Made by a program: the position numbers and the translations under genes. A stretch of DNA of 64,000 nt. Source: Phytohabitans houttuyneae (lineage in GTDB: Bacteria > Actinomycetota > Actinomycetes > Mycobacteriales > Micromonosporaceae). Position 1 is the first letter of the stretch; every line of letters begins with the position of its first letter. This document shows, piece after piece, positions 1 to 10,220 of this stretch. The DNA is taken from the NCBI RefSeq assembly GCF_011764425.1, contig NZ_BLPF01000003.1:62001-126000 (forward strand). The letters run 5' to 3'. Below the pieces are notes generated by a model, which saw only the letters and a program-made list of their open reading frames with translations, made no database searches and was not told the origin of the DNA.

Positions 1-1486
<1,486 letters not shown>

Positions 1487-1490
<4 letters not shown>

Positions 1491-1948
1491 GACTTGTTCA
1501 CCGCCGCCCACTGGACCGAACGCACAATGTTTTCGTAGCCGGTGCAGCGGCACGCCTGCCCGGAGATCGCCTCGCGGATCTCGTTTTCGGACGGATCGGG
1601 GTTGCGGTCGAGCAACCAGCGGGCGGTCATCATCATGCCCGGCGTGCAGAAGCCGCACTGCAGGCCGTGGCACTGCACGAAGCCCTGCTGCACCGGGTCG
1701 AGCGTGGCGCCGTCGGCCAGCCCTTCGACCGTCCGCACCGTACGACCGTCGGCCATCACGGCGAGCACGGTGCACGACTTCACCGGGGTGCCGTCGAGCC
1801 AGACCACGCACACGCCGCAGTTGGAGGTGTCGCAACCCCAGTGGGTGCCGGTGAGGCCGAGCGTGTCGCGCAGGAAGTGGACGAGCAGCAGCCGCGGCTC
1901 GACGTCCGCGGTGTGCTCGTCCCCGTTGACGGTGACGGTGATCTGCAT
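1487..1948 (-). CDS. coxS: CO dehydrogenase small [2Fe-2S] subunit
   Basis: Iron-sulfur subunit of about 153 residues that passes electrons from the Mo-Cu site in CoxL to the FAD in CoxM. Two [2Fe-2S] clusters are visible: an N-terminal plant-ferredoxin-type motif GCDTSNCGVC with a further Cys near residue 60, and a C-terminal CGFC...CRC motif in a helical domain. Length matches the family (about 150-165 aa). The ATG at 1948 shares four bases (ATGA) with the coxM stop and its own stop overlaps the coxL start, so the three subunits form one translationally coupled operon. Nearby xanthine-dehydrogenase families share this domain, but context and CoxL motif fix the assignment. Confidence 0.93.
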
Positions 1949-2820
1949 CAGATCGCCCCTCTCGCTCGCTCGACCGCCCGGCGCAACGCGCGGGTGGTCA
2001 GCTCGCCGGCCAGGTGCTTCTTGTAGTCGGACGGGCCGCGCTGGTCGGCGACGGGCTCGCAGTGCGCGGCGGCGATCCGGCCCGCCTCGACGAGGTTGGC
2101 GTCGGTCGCCGGCGACCCGCGCAGGAACTCCTCGGCCTCGGGCGCGTGGAAGTGCGCCGCGCCGACCGCGGTCAGCCCGATGCCGGCGTCGCTGACCGTG
2201 TCGCCGTCCAGCCACACGGCCGCGCCCGCGGCGGCCACGGCCCAGTCGCCGACCCGCCGCTCCACCTTCTCGTAGGCCGAGCCGCCGCCAGGGCGCACCG
2301 GGACCACGATCTCGATGAGCAGCTCGCCGGGGGCGACCACCGTCTCGTACGGTCCGGTGTGGAACTCGCGCACCGGCACCTTCCGCTCACCGCCCGGCCC
2401 GCGCACGACCGCCGCCGCGCCGACCGCCGCGAAGGCGGCCGACAGGTCCTCGGACGGATCGGCCTGGCACAGCGAGCCGCCGACCGTGCCGCGGTTGCGC
2501 ACGACCGGGTCGGCGATCACCCGCTCCGCGTCGTGGAAGATCGGGTAGTGCTCGCCCACCAGCGGGGAGGCGAGCAGGTCGGCGTGGCGGGTCATGGCGC
2601 CGACGGCGAGCACGTCGCCGTCGAGCCGCACGTACGCCAGCTCCTCAAGGTCGTTGATGTCGATGAGCGCCTCGGGGCGCGCGAGCCGCAGCTTCATCAT
2701 CGGGATGAGGCTGTGCCCGCCCGCGACCACGCGCGCCTCGCTGCCCCATTTCGCCAGCAATGCGAGGGCATGGTCCACACTGGTCGCCCGCTCGTACTCG
2801 AAATGCGCCGGCACCTGCAT
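1948..2820 (-). CDS. coxM: CO dehydrogenase medium FAD subunit
   Basis: Flavoprotein subunit (290 aa) that takes electrons from CoxS and hands them to the quinone pool. The two FAD pyrophosphate-binding motifs of the family are seen: AGGHS at residues 33-37 and TVGGS at 112-116; the C-terminal CO-dehydrogenase flavoprotein domain follows. It is the first gene of the leftward cox operon, and its start codon faces a divergent LysR gene across 99 bases. The ATG at 2820 gives the standard N-terminus (MQVPAHFEYERA) without extension. Form I operons place coxM first, which agrees with the CoxL active-site signature. Confidence 0.92.
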   Translation of the reverse strand: MQVPAHFEYERATSVDHALALLAKWGSEARVVAGGHSLIPMMKLRLARPEALIDINDLEELAYVRLDGDVLAVGAMTRHADLLASPLVGEHYPIFHDAERVIADPVVRNRGTVGGSLCQADPSEDLSAAFAAVGAAAVVRGPGGERKVPVREFHTGPYETVVAPGELLIEIVVPVRPGGGSAYEKVERRVGDWAVAAAGAAVWLDGDTVSDAGIGLTAVGAAHFHAPEAEEFLRGSPATDANLVEAGRIAAAHCEPVADQRGPSDYKKHLAGELTTRALRRAVERARGAI

Positions 2821-2863
2821 CGGCCCAGCTTTTACCGCTGGTGAGGACTCCGCAACAGCACGA

Positions 2864-2877
2864 TAACCATATGGTTA
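2864..2877. promoter_or_regulatory. 14-bp perfect palindrome between coxM and lysR, candidate operator
   Basis: The sequence TAACCATATGGTTA is a perfect inverted repeat and lies in the 99-base divergent intergenic region, 44 bases upstream of coxM and 43 bases upstream of the LysR start. LysR-type regulators usually control a divergent operon from such a shared region. The exact protein bound is inference; the site has TAA-N8-TTA geometry, close to but not identical with the T-N11-A LysR box. Confidence 0.55.
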
Positions 2878-2919
2878 GGCCCCCTGGTGGGACGGCGTGC
2901 CCGGAGGAAAGATCCACAC

Positions 2920-3861
2920 ATGACACTCACGCAGCTCGGCGTTTTCGTGCTCGTCGCGCGGCTGCGTTCGGTGCGCGCGGCGGCCGACGTGCTCGGCGTC
3001 AGCGAGCCGGCGGTGTCCCGCTCGCTCGCCGCGCTCCGCCAGCACCTCGGTGACCAGCTCGTGGTCCGCGAGGGCAACGAGATGGCGCTGACCGCGGGCG
3101 GCAGCCGCCTGTTCGGCATCGCCTCGCAGATGGTCGCGCTGGGCGCCGAGGCGGAGGCGGCGGTGCGCGCGGCGAAGGGCGCGGCCGCGCAGCTGCGGCT
3201 GCTGGTGACCAGCACGATCTCCGAGTTCATCGCGACGCCGCTGGTCGAGGCGTTCACGAAGCGGTGGAGCGGGCAGATCGAGACCTCGTCCGGCGTGGCC
3301 AACGCCGCCGAGATGCGCGTCCTGCTGCCCAACCGCCTCGCCGACGTCGCGCTCGGCCCGGACCTGAGCAGCGACCCCGCGCTCACCTCCGAGCCGGTGC
3401 TGCGCTACCGCCTCGTCGTGGTCGGGCCGCCCCGCCAGCGCCCGACCGGGCCGCCGAGCCGCTGGCCGTGGCTCGTCGACCCGTCCGGCACCGATCCGGA
3501 CAGCGACATCGGGCGGCTGCTGCGCGCGTTCCGGGTACCGGAGAATCGGATCCGGGTCTTTCCCAACCAGACCGCGGCCTGGTCCGCGGCGGCCGATGGC
3601 GCGGGGGTGGCGCCGGCCGTGTCGACGCTGGTCAGCCGCGAGCTGCGGCGCGGCGAGCTGTCCATTGTGGAGACCGACCGCACTCCGGTGCAGGCCTGCT
3701 GGCACGTGACGACGCTGGCGCCGGACCGGCGGCCGGACGCGGCCCGGCGGCTGCGCAACTTCCTCGGCACGCCCGACGCGATGCAGCTGATGTGCGCGCC
3801 GGGCGCGGGCGTGCCGCCGTCGCGCTTCCGCCCACCCGTCTACGTGACTATCTGGAGCTGA
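2920..3861 (+). CDS. LysR-family transcriptional regulator, likely regulator of the cox operon
   Basis: Protein of 313 residues with an N-terminal winged helix-turn-helix (residues about 3-60, including AADVLGVSEPAVSRSLAAL) and a periplasmic-binding-like LysR effector domain after residue 90. The ATG at 2920 is preferred over upstream in-frame codons because a strong Shine-Dalgarno sequence GGAGGAAA sits at 2903-2910. It is divergent from coxM, the classical arrangement for a LysR activator of its neighbour, so control of CO oxidation is likely but unproven. The effector is unknown. Its 3' end overlaps the converging anti-sigma gene by 14 bases. Confidence 0.85.
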   Translation: MTLTQLGVFVLVARLRSVRAAADVLGVSEPAVSRSLAALRQHLGDQLVVREGNEMALTAGGSRLFGIASQMVALGAEAEAAVRAAKGAAAQLRLLVTSTISEFIATPLVEAFTKRWSGQIETSSGVANAAEMRVLLPNRLADVALGPDLSSDPALTSEPVLRYRLVVVGPPRQRPTGPPSRWPWLVDPSGTDPDSDIGRLLRAFRVPENRIRVFPNQTAAWSAAADGAGVAPAVSTLVSRELRRGELSIVETDRTPVQACWHVTTLAPDRRPDAARRLRNFLGTPDAMQLMCAPGAGVPPSRFRPPVYVTIWS

Positions 3862-4909
3862 TCGTCACCAGGACCGCGCCGGCGGCGTCGATGACCTCGA
3901 AGCGGTCGATCTCCGCGCGGTCCGCGGTGGTGCCGCCCAGGCCCGTGAAGCTGTCCTGCCCCGCCTCCATCCGCCAGCGCAGCGCGGTCTGCGCGGAGCC
4001 GTCCGTGGTGATCACGCGGAGCACGCAGTCGCGCGGCCCGGCCAGCCCGGTGACGGTGAGCGAGACGTCCAGGCCGGTCACGGTGCGGCTGAGCCGCACC
4101 TCGGCCGCGGCGCCGGTCGCCGGGTCGCGGCCCGCGAGGCGCTCGCCCTGCGCGTCGCCACCGGGGTTGGCCTTGACGGAGTCGGGCCTCGTCGCGCCGG
4201 GCGTGGGCTTCGTCTCCTTCTTGGTACGCGCCACCGGCGGCCTGGTCGCCGGACGCGTGGACTGCCGCGGGGGCGGTGCCGGCGCGGTGGCCGGCGGCGC
4301 GGTCGTGGGTGGGGGAGCGGGCGTTGTCCCGGCGGCCGCGGCGGTGCCCGGCTCCTTGCGCGGCGGGGCGGCGACGGTGGAGGCCGGGTCGGTGACGCTG
4401 GATCGGGCCGCGATCGTGACGAGGCTGAGCATCGTCACCACGGTCAGGGCGGCCGCGACGAGCACGAGCCGGCGTACCACGGCGCTGTTGTTTCTGGTCT
4501 TTCGCGGGTTTCTGGTGTTTCGACCGCGCGGCAGCGGCGCGACGGGCTCGGGCGGATCGGGCCGCCGCACCGGGGTGCGGAAGCGGTCGTCAAGCTCGTC
4601 CCAGGCCCGCAGGTGCGGCCGCGGCCGGCCGCGGGCGGGCTCCCGCTGGCGGGGGAAAAGGGCCCCCAACGCACCGGGCGGGTGTGCCGGGATCCGGCGC
4701 ACCCGCCCACCTTCGGCCTCGGCGAGCAGTGTCGCCGCGTCGACCTGGCCGAGCAGCTCGATGAGTGGGGCCAGGCCCTCCAGCGTCCGCAGGCAGTGGG
4801 CGCACGTGATCAGGTGCCGCTCGTAGGCGTGGCGTTCGTCCGTCTCGAGCAGTCCTAACGCGTACGCGCCCACGTCCGGGTGGACGCAGGGGCCCGGCCC
4901 GTCAGGCAT
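3848..4909 (-). CDS. Zinc-finger anti-sigma factor with single membrane helix
   Basis: A 353-residue transmembrane anti-sigma factor. The N-terminal zinc-binding anti-sigma (ZAS) motif is visible as His32-x3-Cys36-x2-Cys39 (HLITCAHC) with an upstream His10. A basic, Pro-rich linker follows, then one transmembrane helix at about residues 147-168, a Pro/Thr-rich stalk and a small outer domain of beta-strand character ending ITISSR. By family knowledge it binds the sigma factor encoded directly upstream and releases it on an envelope signal. Its ATG overlaps the sigma gene by 8 bases, so both are made together. The outer domain is not one I recognise. Confidence 0.85.
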   Translation of the reverse strand: MPDGPGPCVHPDVGAYALGLLETDERHAYERHLITCAHCLRTLEGLAPLIELLGQVDAATLLAEAEGGRVRRIPAHPPGALGALFPRQREPARGRPRPHLRAWDELDDRFRTPVRRPDPPEPVAPLPRGRNTRNPRKTRNNSAVVRRLVLVAAALTVVTMLSLVTIAARSSVTDPASTVAAPPRKEPGTAAAAGTTPAPPPTTAPPATAPAPPPRQSTRPATRPPVARTKKETKPTPGATRPDSVKANPGGDAQGERLAGRDPATGAAAEVRLSRTVTGLDVSLTVTGLAGPRDCVLRVITTDGSAQTALRWRMEAGQDSFTGLGGTTADRAEIDRFEVIDAAGAVLVTISSR

Positions 4910-5522
4910 CGTGGTGCCCGCTCCCCATCAGCACTTTCTGGAGCGCGCGGAGTGCGAAGAAGAGCCGCCACTTCACCGTCTCCGGCGGCAGTCCCAGGTC
5001 GTCGGCGACGTCGCGGACCCCGCGGCCCTTGAAGTACGCCTCGACGAGGATCTCCCGGTCCGGCCCCGGGAGGGTGCGCAGCCCGTCGAGCACCAGCATC
5101 CGCTGCGCGGCCGGCTCGAGGTCGGTGCCGTACACGTCGGGCGGTTCGTCGTAGCGCGGCTTGCGCTCCTCCTCGCGCCTGATGTCCTCCACCATCCGCT
5201 GGGCGATGCCGACGAGCCACGGACGCAGGGACGACGCCGCCACGTCGATCCGGTCCACGTCGCGCCAAGCGGTCAGCAGCGTCTCGCGCACGACGTCTTC
5301 GGCCAGCTGCCGGTCGCCGTTGGTCAAGCTGAGCGCGATCATGAACAGCGGCTCGGCATGCTGGTCGTACAAGCTGCGCAGCAGTCCACCCTCGGCCCGG
5401 TGGATGCCGGTGCGGTGCGTGTGCCTGTCGAGGAGCGGTCGTCCGGCCGGTCCCGGCGCCGATCGGGCGTGGCGCCCGCGGCCCGCCACCGGCCGCGCCT
5501 CTAGGTGCCGCGGCGCTGACAT
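4902..5522 (-). CDS. ECF-type RNA polymerase sigma factor
   Basis: Sigma-70 family protein of 206 residues. Region 2 is seen in LYDQHAEPLFMIALSLT through the DxE-rich part to WLVGIAQRMVEDIRR, and region 4 in LPGPDREILVEAYFKGRG followed by the helix-turn-helix VADDLGLPPETVKWRLFFAL. The ATG at 5522 is chosen over an in-frame codon 16 residues upstream because GGAGAAG lies at the right distance before it. It pairs with the membrane anti-sigma factor whose start overlaps its stop, so it is probably an envelope-stress or surface-signal sigma factor. Region 3 is absent as expected for ECF members. The regulon cannot be read from this window. Confidence 0.88.
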   Translation of the reverse strand: MSAPRHLEARPVAGRGRHARSAPGPAGRPLLDRHTHRTGIHRAEGGLLRSLYDQHAEPLFMIALSLTNGDRQLAEDVVRETLLTAWRDVDRIDVAASSLRPWLVGIAQRMVEDIRREEERKPRYDEPPDVYGTDLEPAAQRMLVLDGLRTLPGPDREILVEAYFKGRGVRDVADDLGLPPETVKWRLFFALRALQKVLMGSGHHDA

Positions 5523-5686
5523 GTGAGCTTCTCCACGAGGTCCCCCAACCAGTCGTGATCGTTGTCGCACCCGGGTACGGCCCTGATCTCACGCTTGGAT
5601 CGACGTCGCGGAGGAATTAAGGATCTCTTAAAGCGGATAGATGAACCTCGCCGGTTCGCGAGCCGTCTGCCCGCCCGCTTCGCCGT

Positions 5687-6424
5687 TCAGGCGCTGGCCG
5701 GCAGGCCCGCGGCCGCGGCGGCTGCCTTCGGGCCCACGAACGGCGCCAGCACCACGTACGTCAGGTCGGGCAACCGCTGCGGCAGCTCGGCCACCCGCCC
5801 GGTGGAGACGTGGTCGAAGATGACCCCGTACACCCCGGCGATGACCGCCTCCACGGCCACGCGCGGCACCTCCGGCTGGCCGGCGCGGCGTGGCGCGGCG
5901 GCGAAGAAGTCGAGGTAGCTGGCGAGGAGCTGCCGCCGGCCGGCGAGTGCCTTGGGGCCGGCGGCGAGGATCTCGACGACGGCGAGTGCGGCGAACGCGG
6001 GCTCCGCGGCGAGGATGTGCAGCAGCGTGCCGAGGCCGCGCCGCATGCGCTCGGGCCACCGACCGGGCTGTCCGTACGCCACGGCGACGCTCTTCTGCAG
6101 CAGCTCCACGCCCAGCTCGAACGCCGCGAGGAAGCACGTCTCCTTGTCCGCGAAGTGCTGGTAGTACGCCCGCGTGGAGACGCCGGCCGCCGCGCACACG
6201 TCACCGAGCGACGTGCCCACGTACCCCTTCTCGGCCACCGTGCGCGCCATGGCGTCGATGAGCCGGTCCCGCTGCGTGCGGGCGACGAACTCGCGCGGCA
6301 GGTCGTGCCGCCCCCGCGGCAGCCGCCGGTCCGGCGAGTTGGCCGACCGCGAGCCCGGAATCCCTCTGCCGAGCGCGGCGGTCCACTCCGACACCCCACC
6401 GCCCGGTGTTGTAGCGCTCGACAT
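5687..6424 (-). CDS. TetR-family transcriptional regulator
   Basis: A 245-residue regulator. After a basic N-terminal tail of about 47 residues comes the TetR helix-turn-helix (RDRLIDAMARTVAEKGY ... LGDVCAAAGVSTRAYYQHFADKE), followed by an all-helical ligand/dimer domain. The long tail could mean that the true start lies further in, but no better ribosome-binding site is obvious. It is 63 bases downstream of, and on the same strand as, the acyl-CoA dehydrogenase operon, so a role in regulating lipid or acyl-CoA breakdown is plausible. Ligand unknown. Confidence 0.82.
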   Translation of the reverse strand: MSSATTPGGGVSEWTAALGRGIPGSRSANSPDRRLPRGRHDLPREFVARTQRDRLIDAMARTVAEKGYVGTSLGDVCAAAGVSTRAYYQHFADKETCFLAAFELGVELLQKSVAVAYGQPGRWPERMRRGLGTLLHILAAEPAFAALAVVEILAAGPKALAGRRQLLASYLDFFAAAPRRAGQPEVPRVAVEAVIAGVYGVIFDHVSTGRVAELPQRLPDLTYVVLAPFVGPKAAAAAAGLPASA

Positions 6425-6487
6425 CCACTCATAGTGCCGTACGCCCGCAGCCCCGGACCCGCCCGTCCGGGCCGTCCGGCCGTGCGC

Positions 6488-7696
6488 CTACGTCGACGGC
6501 GACGCGTGGGCGCGCAGCTCGCGGCGGGCGAGGGCGGAGCGGTGTACCTCGTCCGGCCCGTCGGCGAGGCGGAGCGTGCGCGCGTGCGTCCACAGCCTGG
6601 CGAGGGGGAAGTCCTGGCTCACCCCGCCGCCGCCGTGCGCCTGGATCGCCTTGTCCAGCACCCATTCGGCCATCGCCGGCGTCACGATCTTGATGGCTTG
6701 GATCTCCGCGTGCGCGGCCTTGTTGCCGGCCGTGTCCATCAGCCACGCCGTCTTGAGGACCAGCAGGCGGGCCTGCTCGATGCGCACCCGCGACTCGGCG
6801 ATCCAGTCCGCCACCACGCCGTGCTCGGCGATCGGCCGGCCGAACGCCACCCGCTCGCTGGCCCGCCCGCACATCATGGCCAGCGCGCGCTCGGCCATGC
6901 CGATCAGGCGCATGCAGTGGTGTATGCGACCCGGACCCAGCCGGGCCTGCGCGATCGCGAAGCCGTCACCCTCGCCGCCGATCAGGTTGGACGCGGGCAC
7001 CCGCACGTCCTCGAACGAGATCTCCGCGTGGCCGCCGTGGCCGCCGTCGTCGTACCCGAAGACCTTCATCCCGCGCCGCACGGTGACGCCCGGCGTGTCC
7101 CGCGGTACCAGAATCATGCTCTGCTGGCGGTGCCGCGGCGCCGCCGGGTCCGTGCGGCCCATGACCACGAAGATCTCGCAGCGCGGGTTCATCGCGCCGC
7201 TGGACCACCACTTGGTGCCGTTGACGAGGTAGTCGTCGCCGTCGCGGGTGATGCTCGTGGCGATGTTTGTGGCGTCGGAGGAAGCCACCTCCGGCTCGGT
7301 CATGCAGAACGCGGACCGGATCCGCCCGTCCAGCAGCGGCTCCAGCCACCGCTCCCGCTGCGCCGCGCTGCCGAACTCGGCCAGCAGCTCCATGTTGCCC
7401 GTGTCTGGCGCCGAGCAGTTGAGCGCCTCGGGGGCGAGCAGCGGGCTGTGGCCGGTGATCTCGGCGAGCGGCGCGTACTGGAGGTTCGTGAGGCCGATCG
7501 AGGGGAGGAAGAGGTTCCACAGGCCGCGCTCGCGGGCCCGCTCCTTGAGCTCCTCCACGACCGGCGGTGTCGTCCACTGTGGACCGTTCGCCTCCTGCTC
7601 GGCGAGGACCGCCTCGGCCGGGTACACGTACTCGTCCATGAAGGACAGCAGCCGCGCGCGCAGCTCTTCGGTCTTGTCGTCGTACCCGAAGTCCAT
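6488..7696 (-). CDS. Acyl-CoA dehydrogenase
   Basis: Flavoenzyme of 402 residues that introduces the alpha,beta double bond into an acyl-CoA and passes electrons to electron-transfer flavoprotein. The family signatures are visible: [14 protein letters not shown] for flavin/substrate binding, WWSSGA near residue 163, and the C-terminal helical bundle containing ERVAFGRPI and the [15 protein letters not shown] motif. The size is that of the ACAD10/11-like group, which commonly sits next to a kinase-like phosphotransferase, and here that gene lies directly upstream with no gap. Substrate chain length cannot be told from sequence. Confidence 0.92.
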   Translation of the reverse strand: MDFGYDDKTEELRARLLSFMDEYVYPAEAVLAEQEANGPQWTTPPVVEELKERARERGLWNLFLPSIGLTNLQYAPLAEITGHSPLLAPEALNCSAPDTGNMELLAEFGSAAQRERWLEPLLDGRIRSAFCMTEPEVASSDATNIATSITRDGDDYLVNGTKWWSSGAMNPRCEIFVVMGRTDPAAPRHRQQSMILVPRDTPGVTVRRGMKVFGYDDGGHGGHAEISFEDVRVPASNLIGGEGDGFAIAQARLGPGRIHHCMRLIGMAERALAMMCGRASERVAFGRPIAEHGVVADWIAESRVRIEQARLLVLKTAWLMDTAGNKAAHAEIQAIKIVTPAMAEWVLDKAIQAHGGGGVSQDFPLARLWTHARTLRLADGPDEVHRSALARRELRAHASPST

Positions 7697-8716
7697 CTAG
7701 GCCTCCTGCGACAGCGTGGCGTGGCCGAGCGCGACCAGCGGTGGGACGATCTCGCCGAGCTGCTCGAACCCGGCGCCGACGGTCTGGCCCTGTGTGAAGC
7801 GGAAGTGGATGCCCTCGGCGATGACGGCGAGCTTGAAGAAGCCGAACGCGGTGTACCACGGCAGGTGGGTGAGGTCCGCACCACGGCGTTGCGCGTAGCG
7901 GTCGGCGAGCTCGGTGCCGGGCGGGAAGCCGGCCGCCGCGTTGACCGAGGTGGCGACCGAGTTGCCGCCGATCTGCGCGAGCCCGTCCCAGTACACGAGC
8001 AGCAGTCCCAGGTCGGCCAGCGGGTCGCCGAGCGTGGCCATCTCCCAGTCGAGCACGGCGGCCACCCGGCCGCCCGCGTCCACGACCACGTTGTCCAGGC
8101 GGTAGTCACCGTGCACGATGCCGGCGCCGCTCTCCGCCGGCGCGCTCTGCGCGAGGCGGGCGTGCAGCTCGTCGATGCCGGGCAGGTCGCGGCTGCGGGA
8201 GGCGTCCAGCTGCTTCTTCCACCGCCGCACCTGCCGCTCCAGGTAGCCGGCCGGATGCCCGAAGTCGCCCAGCCCCACCGCGGCCGGGTCCACCTCGTGC
8301 AGGTCGGCGAGGACGTCGACGAGGGTGTACGACAGCGTGCGCGCCCGCTCCGCGCCCAGGGCCGCCGTCTGCGCCGCCGTGCGGTAGACAGTGCCCTCCA
8401 CAAACCCCATCACGTAGAAGGGCGCGCCGATCACCTCCGGGTCCGCACAGAGCAAAACCGTTTCCGGTACCGGTACCGCCGTCGGCGCCAGCGCGCTGAT
8501 CACGCGGTGCTCGCGTCCCATGTCGTGCGCGGTGCGCAGCACGTGGCCCAGTGGCGGGCGGCGCAGCACCCAGTTGTGCGTGTCGTCCCGCAGCGTGTAC
8601 GTGAGGTTGGACTTGCCGCCCGCGATCAGCTCCGCGCGCAGGTCGCCGTCGCGCAGGCCGGGGTGCTCCCGGTCGAGGTACGCCCGGAGGCGCTCGACGT
8701 CGAGCCCTGGCGTCAC
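7697..8716 (-). CDS. Phosphotransferase family protein linked to acyl-CoA dehydrogenase (ACAD10/11 kinase-domain type)
   Basis: Protein of 339 residues with the aminoglycoside-phosphotransferase/choline-kinase fold: GGKSNLTY nucleotide loop near the N-terminus, catalytic loop IVHGDYRLDNVVVD, and metal-binding VLDWEMATLGDPLADLG. In animals this domain is fused to acyl-CoA dehydrogenase in ACAD10/ACAD11, where it phosphorylates 4-hydroxyacyl-CoAs; the adjacent dehydrogenase gene here suggests the same job done by two separate proteins. The GTG at 8716 overlaps the SDR stop as GTGA and gives the standard N-terminus TPGLDVERLRAYL. Antibiotic phosphorylation is unlikely given the context. Confidence 0.88.
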   Translation of the reverse strand: MTPGLDVERLRAYLDREHPGLRDGDLRAELIAGGKSNLTYTLRDDTHNWVLRRPPLGHVLRTAHDMGREHRVISALAPTAVPVPETVLLCADPEVIGAPFYVMGFVEGTVYRTAAQTAALGAERARTLSYTLVDVLADLHEVDPAAVGLGDFGHPAGYLERQVRRWKKQLDASRSRDLPGIDELHARLAQSAPAESGAGIVHGDYRLDNVVVDAGGRVAAVLDWEMATLGDPLADLGLLLVYWDGLAQIGGNSVATSVNAAAGFPPGTELADRYAQRRGADLTHLPWYTAFGFFKLAVIAEGIHFRFTQGQTVGAGFEQLGEIVPPLVALGHATLSQEA

Positions 8717-9468
8717 AGGTTGCCCACGAGCGTGAGGCCGCCGTCGAGCACCAGCGTCTGCCCGGTGATCCACGCGGCGTCCGGCGAGACGAGGAACGCG
8801 ACCGCGCCCGCCACGTCGGACGGCACGCCGAGCCGCCCGAGCGGGTACCCGGCGGCCACCTCCTCCTCGCGCCCGGCGAAGAGCGCGGTGGCAAACTGCG
8901 TCTTCACGACGGCCGGGGCGACCGCGTTGACCCGCACGTTTGGCGCGAGCTCGACCGCGAGCTGCGCGGTGACCTGGATGAGGGCGGCTTTGCTCGCGGC
9001 ATATGCGCCGAGGCCGGGCGCCGAGCCCAGCCCGGCGATCGAGGACATGTTGACGACGGCGCCGCCGTGCTTGCCGAGCCAGGCGTCGTACGCGTGGCGG
9101 AGCCAGCCGATCGCGGCGAAGACGTTCACCTCGAAGACCTTGCGGACCGCGCCCGGGTCCGTCTCCAGCAGCGGCCCGAAGGTGGGGTTGATGCCGGTGT
9201 TGTTGACCAGGATGTCCAGGCCGCCGAACGACTCCACCGCGCGCTGCACGGCCTCCGCCTGATGCTCGGGGTCGTCCGCCTTGCCCGCGACCGCGATGGC
9301 CCGCTCCGGCCCGCCGAGCGCGGTGGCCGCCTCGAGGAGCGGCTCGGCCTTGCGGGCGGTGACGCAGACCCGGGCCCCCTCCGCGACCAGGCGCTCCGCC
9401 ACGGCGTACCCGATGCCCCGGCTCGCGCCCGTGACCAGCGCGACCTTCCCTTCCAGCCGACGCTCCAC
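8713..9468 (-). CDS. Short-chain dehydrogenase/reductase
   Basis: NAD(P)-dependent oxidoreductase of 251 residues. The Rossmann glycine motif TGASRGIGYA is near residue 14, the NNTG motif near residue 90, and the catalytic Tyr-x3-Lys is YAASK, preceded by the active-site Ser region NMSSIAGLG. The GTG at 9468 is taken as start because GGAGGCG lies 6 bases upstream; an in-frame ATG 26 codons earlier lacks a site. First gene of a three-gene operon with the phosphotransferase and acyl-CoA dehydrogenase, so it probably acts on a hydroxyacyl-CoA or related intermediate of lipid breakdown. Confidence 0.88.
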   Translation of the reverse strand: MERRLEGKVALVTGASRGIGYAVAERLVAEGARVCVTARKAEPLLEAATALGGPERAIAVAGKADDPEHQAEAVQRAVESFGGLDILVNNTGINPTFGPLLETDPGAVRKVFEVNVFAAIGWLRHAYDAWLGKHGGAVVNMSSIAGLGSAPGLGAYAASKAALIQVTAQLAVELAPNVRVNAVAPAVVKTQFATALFAGREEEVAAGYPLGRLGVPSDVAGAVAFLVSPDAAWITGQTLVLDGGLTLVGNL

Positions 9469-9590
9469 CCGGTCGCCTCCCGCTTCGTCGCGTGCCCCTC
9501 CGCCGTATGTTACCGGCCAGTCAACCCCCGCCCGCCCGCTCGCCACGGCGCGGGCCGCCCTTTCCGCGCGGCGCGGGTGCCGCTAGCCCC

Positions 9591-9652
9591 GTTGATCAGG
9601 GACTTCGTGGGTGGACACGCCGGCCGACACGCTCACCAACTCCCTGATCAAC
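9591..9652. repeat. Large palindromic repeat (REP-like), 12-bp perfect arms
   Basis: GTTGATCAGGGA at 9591-9602 is mirrored by TCCCTGATCAAC at 9641-9652, and the inner flanks are also partly complementary (TTCGTGGGTG against CTCACCAAC). It sits in the 274-base gap between the SDR gene and a small membrane-protein gene, both reading away from it. It could fold into a long hairpin in either strand. No U-tract follows, so it looks like a dispersed palindromic element rather than an ordinary terminator. Confidence 0.6.
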
Positions 9653-9742
9653 CGCAGGAGGCCGCGGAGCCGCGAGGCCGCGGGAGGCGGCGGGAGGGCG
9701 TGGGGTGGTCCACTGTAGAGCTACCGGGATAGCATGCGCTCG

Positions 9743-10177
9743 ATGGCGAATGACGGGCGCAAGCCGCCCCTGCAGCCGCGTTACCGGCGTCCCGAGCCGG
9801 AGCGACCGGCACGCCGGCCGGCCTCGGTGTGGATCGTTTCGCTGCTCCTGCTGCTCTTCGGTGTGTTGGGCGTCGTGGTCGGCGTGCTGCTCGTGCGGGA
9901 CGCGATCGACCACGGCGAGGAGGACGAGGTCGTGGCGGCGGCCGTGTTCGCCGTGCTGCTCGCGTGCGCACAGGTGGTCGCGGCGGTCGGCGTGTTCGTC
10001 GGCTGGGCCCGCGGCCGCGTGGTGGCCATGCTCGTCTGCGCGGCCAACATCGTGCTCGTGATCGTCGGCGCCGCGACCGACCGGATCGGCTCCGGGCAGT
10101 CCTGGCTCGGGATCGGCTTCTACGGCGCCGTGCTCTTCGGCCTCGCCGGCCCCAAGGTCAGTGACTGGTGCCGCTGA
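9743..10177 (+). CDS. Small four-helix membrane protein, function unknown
   Basis: About 144 residues. A basic, Pro/Arg-rich cytoplasmic head (PRYRRPEPERPARRP) is followed by four hydrophobic segments, roughly residues 28-50, 61-86, 92-112 and 120-138. An acidic loop DAIDHGEEDE separates the first two. I do not recognise a family with certainty; it resembles the many small tetraspan proteins of actinobacteria. The in-frame ATG three codons upstream (9734) is an equally possible start. It is transcribed alone, converging with the GNAT gene that follows. Confidence 0.65.
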   Translation: MANDGRKPPLQPRYRRPEPERPARRPASVWIVSLLLLLFGVLGVVVGVLLVRDAIDHGEEDEVVAAAVFAVLLACAQVVAAVGVFVGWARGRVVAMLVCAANIVLVIVGAATDRIGSGQSWLGIGFYGAVLFGLAGPKVSDWCR

Positions 10178-10220
10178 CGCGCGCGGACTTGTGCGGTGCG
10201 TCCAGGTCGAGAGCCCACTG

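Noticed and set aside
7697-8716. Antibiotic-resistance aminoglycoside kinase
   Set aside because: Operon context with acyl-CoA dehydrogenase and SDR points to the ACAD10/11-type acyl-CoA kinase role.
5810-9262. Very long open frame on the plus strand opposite the TetR and acyl-CoA dehydrogenase operon
   Set aside because: It is antisense to four genes with clear motifs; long antisense frames are a by-product of high-GC codon bias. Same for plus-strand 6-1538 and 48861-51431 and minus-strand 18105-20591.
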